Positions 62,965 through 64,000 of a DNA stretch of 64,000 bases are shown in pieces. The DNA is from Pseudomonas muyukensis (GTDB lineage: Bacteria > Pseudomonadota > Gammaproteobacteria > Pseudomonadales > Pseudomonadaceae). The notes under the pieces were generated by a model, which made no database searches, was not told the origin of the DNA, and saw only the letters and a list, made by a program, of their open reading frames with translations. How positions within the stretch are numbered: the first letter of the stretch is position 1; every line of letters begins with the position of its first letter. The stretch spans positions 2,818,501-2,882,500 of the forward strand of contig NZ_CP077073.1 of NCBI RefSeq assembly GCF_019139535.1, given 5' to 3'. Both the position numbers and the translations under genes were made by a program.

Positions 62965-64000
62965 ATGGACAACCAAAATGCTGTCACGCTGAGCGTGAAC
63001 GGCCTGGACTATCGCGGCTGGAAGAAAGTCAGCATCAGTGCCGGCATCGAACGCCAGGCCCGGGATTTCCGCCTGGGCGTGACCTGGAGTTGGCCGGGCC
63101 AGGTGCAGGAAATCCCAGTGCGCCAGGGCGACCGCTGCGAAGTTCGCATCGGCGCCGACCTGGTGCTGACGGGCTGGGTGTTCGGTACGCCGATCAGCTA
63201 CGACGCTCGCAGCGTCGAACGGTCGGTCGCCGGCCGCTCGCTGACTGCCGACCTGGTGGACTGCTCGGCGGTGAACAAGCCCGGCCAGTGGCGCGGGCAG
63301 AGCGTGCAGAAAATCGTGCAGGCCCTGGTCGAGCCCTACGGTGTGCGGGTGCTGAGCGAGGTGGCGGAAACCACCAAGCTGGCCGACCACCAGATAGAAC
63401 CGGGCGAAACTGCCTTCGAGTCCATCGACCGCCTGCTGACGCTATCGCGGCTGCTGTCGACCGATGACGCCCGGGGGCGGGTTGTGATCATCAAACCGGG
63501 CAGCGCCGGCCGCGCCGTCGACCGCCTGGAACTGGGGCAGAACCTGCTGACCGGTAGCGCCGAGCTGGATTTCTCGGGGGTGTTTTCCGAGTACCGCGTC
63601 ACCGGCCAGCGTTCGGGCACCGACACCGACTACGGCGAGAAGGCCAGCGAGGTGAAGGCCGGTGTCACCGATCCGCGGGTCGCCCGGCGCCGGGTGCTGC
63701 TGATCCACGAAAGTGGCCAGATGACCCCGGAGCTGGCCCAGGCGCGGGCCAACTGGGAGCGCGGTAGCCGCATGGGCAAGGCGCTGACCCTGCGTTACAA
63801 AATTCAAGGGTGGCGGCAGTCCACCGGCGCCCTGTGGGTGCCGAACATGATCGTGCGCGTGGTCGACCCGCTGATCGGCATCGACCGCGACATGCTCATC
63901 AGCGAAATCGAGTACGTGCTCGATGACGCCGGCACCGTGGCCAACATTGTGGTAGGGCCGCCGGATGGCTTCGACCCCGAGCCGAAAGACCCGCACAAGT
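62965..64000 (+). CDS. Baseplate hub protein (Mu gpP/gp44-like), partial at the right edge
   Basis: At least 345 residues, cut by the window end. It belongs to the T4 gp27-like hub group represented by Mu gp44 (P) and phage late control protein D: VNGLDYRGWKKVSISAGIER, ARDFRLGVTWSWPGQ, RQGDRCEVRIGADLVLTGWV near the start and KALTLRYKIQGWRQSTGALW further on. It forms the trimeric hub on which the tail spike sits. Further baseplate genes (V, W, J-like), tail fibres and attR should follow beyond the window. Confidence 0.92.
   Translation, partial: MDNQNAVTLSVNGLDYRGWKKVSISAGIERQARDFRLGVTWSWPGQVQEIPVRQGDRCEVRIGADLVLTGWVFGTPISYDARSVERSVAGRSLTADLVDCSAVNKPGQWRGQSVQKIVQALVEPYGVRVLSEVAETTKLADHQIEPGETAFESIDRLLTLSRLLSTDDARGRVVIIKPGSAGRAVDRLELGQNLLTGSAELDFSGVFSEYRVTGQRSGTDTDYGEKASEVKAGVTDPRVARRRVLLIHESGQMTPELAQARANWERGSRMGKALTLRYKIQGWRQSTGALWVPNMIVRVVDPLIGIDRDMLISEIEYVLDDAGTVANIVVGPPDGFDPEPKDPHK

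Larger units (their letters stand above)
34177..64000. mobile_element. Prophage, left part (lambda-like early genes, HK97-like head, Mu-like tail)
   Basis: Integrated at the 3' end of tRNA-Ser(UGA) and continuing beyond the right edge. It contains integrase, accessory genes, CI/Cro immunity region, O/P-like replication genes, Q-like antiterminator, holin, terminase, head genes and contractile tail genes in standard order. There is no Mu-type transposase, so it integrates by tyrosine recombinase. The structural genes look intact, which suggests the phage may be viable apart from one frameshifted early gene. Confidence 0.93.

Noticed and set aside
34177..64000. A transposable Mu-like prophage
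   Set aside because: Mu-like genes are limited to the tail; no MuA/MuB transposase is present, and the element sits at a tRNA with a tyrosine integrase.

Overview
The window is chromosomal DNA of a fluorescent Pseudomonas, most likely of the P. putida group. The evidence is very high GC with strong G/C third positions, the gene order purB-hflD-mnmA-nudJ-idh and ftsK-lolA-rarA-crcB-serS-cysG...tusEBCD, and five copies of a long palindromic repeat (paired REP/BIME type) at gene 3' ends. No database was searched; names rest on motifs, lengths and remembered families.

Bases 1-34176 are host DNA. The window opens in the C-terminus of a secreted RTX lipase/polyurethanase, followed by a GNAT enzyme, the ribosome hydroxylase roxA, purB, hflD, mnmA, a NudJ-type Nudix gene and monomeric idh. 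From 9012 to 20498 there is a variable block: a GlxA-type regulator, a small exported protein, a SIRT5-like sirtuin, a PLDc_N membrane protein, a RidA-like protein, a GNAT, a PAS-GGDEF-EAL c-di-GMP protein with a perfect CRP-type site upstream, a DMT exporter, a TerC/Alx protein and a TonB-dependent siderophore receptor behind a Fur box. In P. aeruginosa, as I recall, this interval instead holds trxB-aat-ate-infA-clpA-clpS-cspD-icd, so conserved synteny is broken here. Conserved order resumes with ftsK (behind a LexA-like box), lolA, rarA, crcB, serS, cysG, then yqjG, a TrpD2-like gene, tusE/B/C/D, an NCS2 permease, a BI-1/YccA protein and tRNA-Ser(UGA).

From the 3' end of tRNA-Ser (34176) to the end of the window lies a temperate phage, cut off by the window edge. 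Its left end has an integrase with a DUF4224 protein, then a mosaic of small genes including AT-rich ones, a PP-loop PAPS-reductase-like gene and a frameshifted Cys-rich gene. The immunity region has a CI-like S24 repressor, a Cro-like protein, a three-site operator array between them and a two-site array on the far side of cI. The lambda O/P-like replication pair follows, with five iterons inside the O-like gene, then a second complete tyrosine recombinase and a Q-like antiterminator. After Q come a candidate late promoter and three successive terminators that bracket two moron-like genes. Holin, HNH and a P27-type terminase lead into an HK97-fold head module and a Mu-like contractile tail module (DUF2635, sheath, tube, chaperone pair with a T-TTT-TTC slippery site, tape measure, DNA-circulation protein, gpP-like baseplate hub). 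The layout resembles Shigella phage SfV: lambda-like early genes, HK97-like head, Mu-like tail. No Mu transposase and no endolysin are visible; attR and the lysis enzyme should lie to the right of the window.
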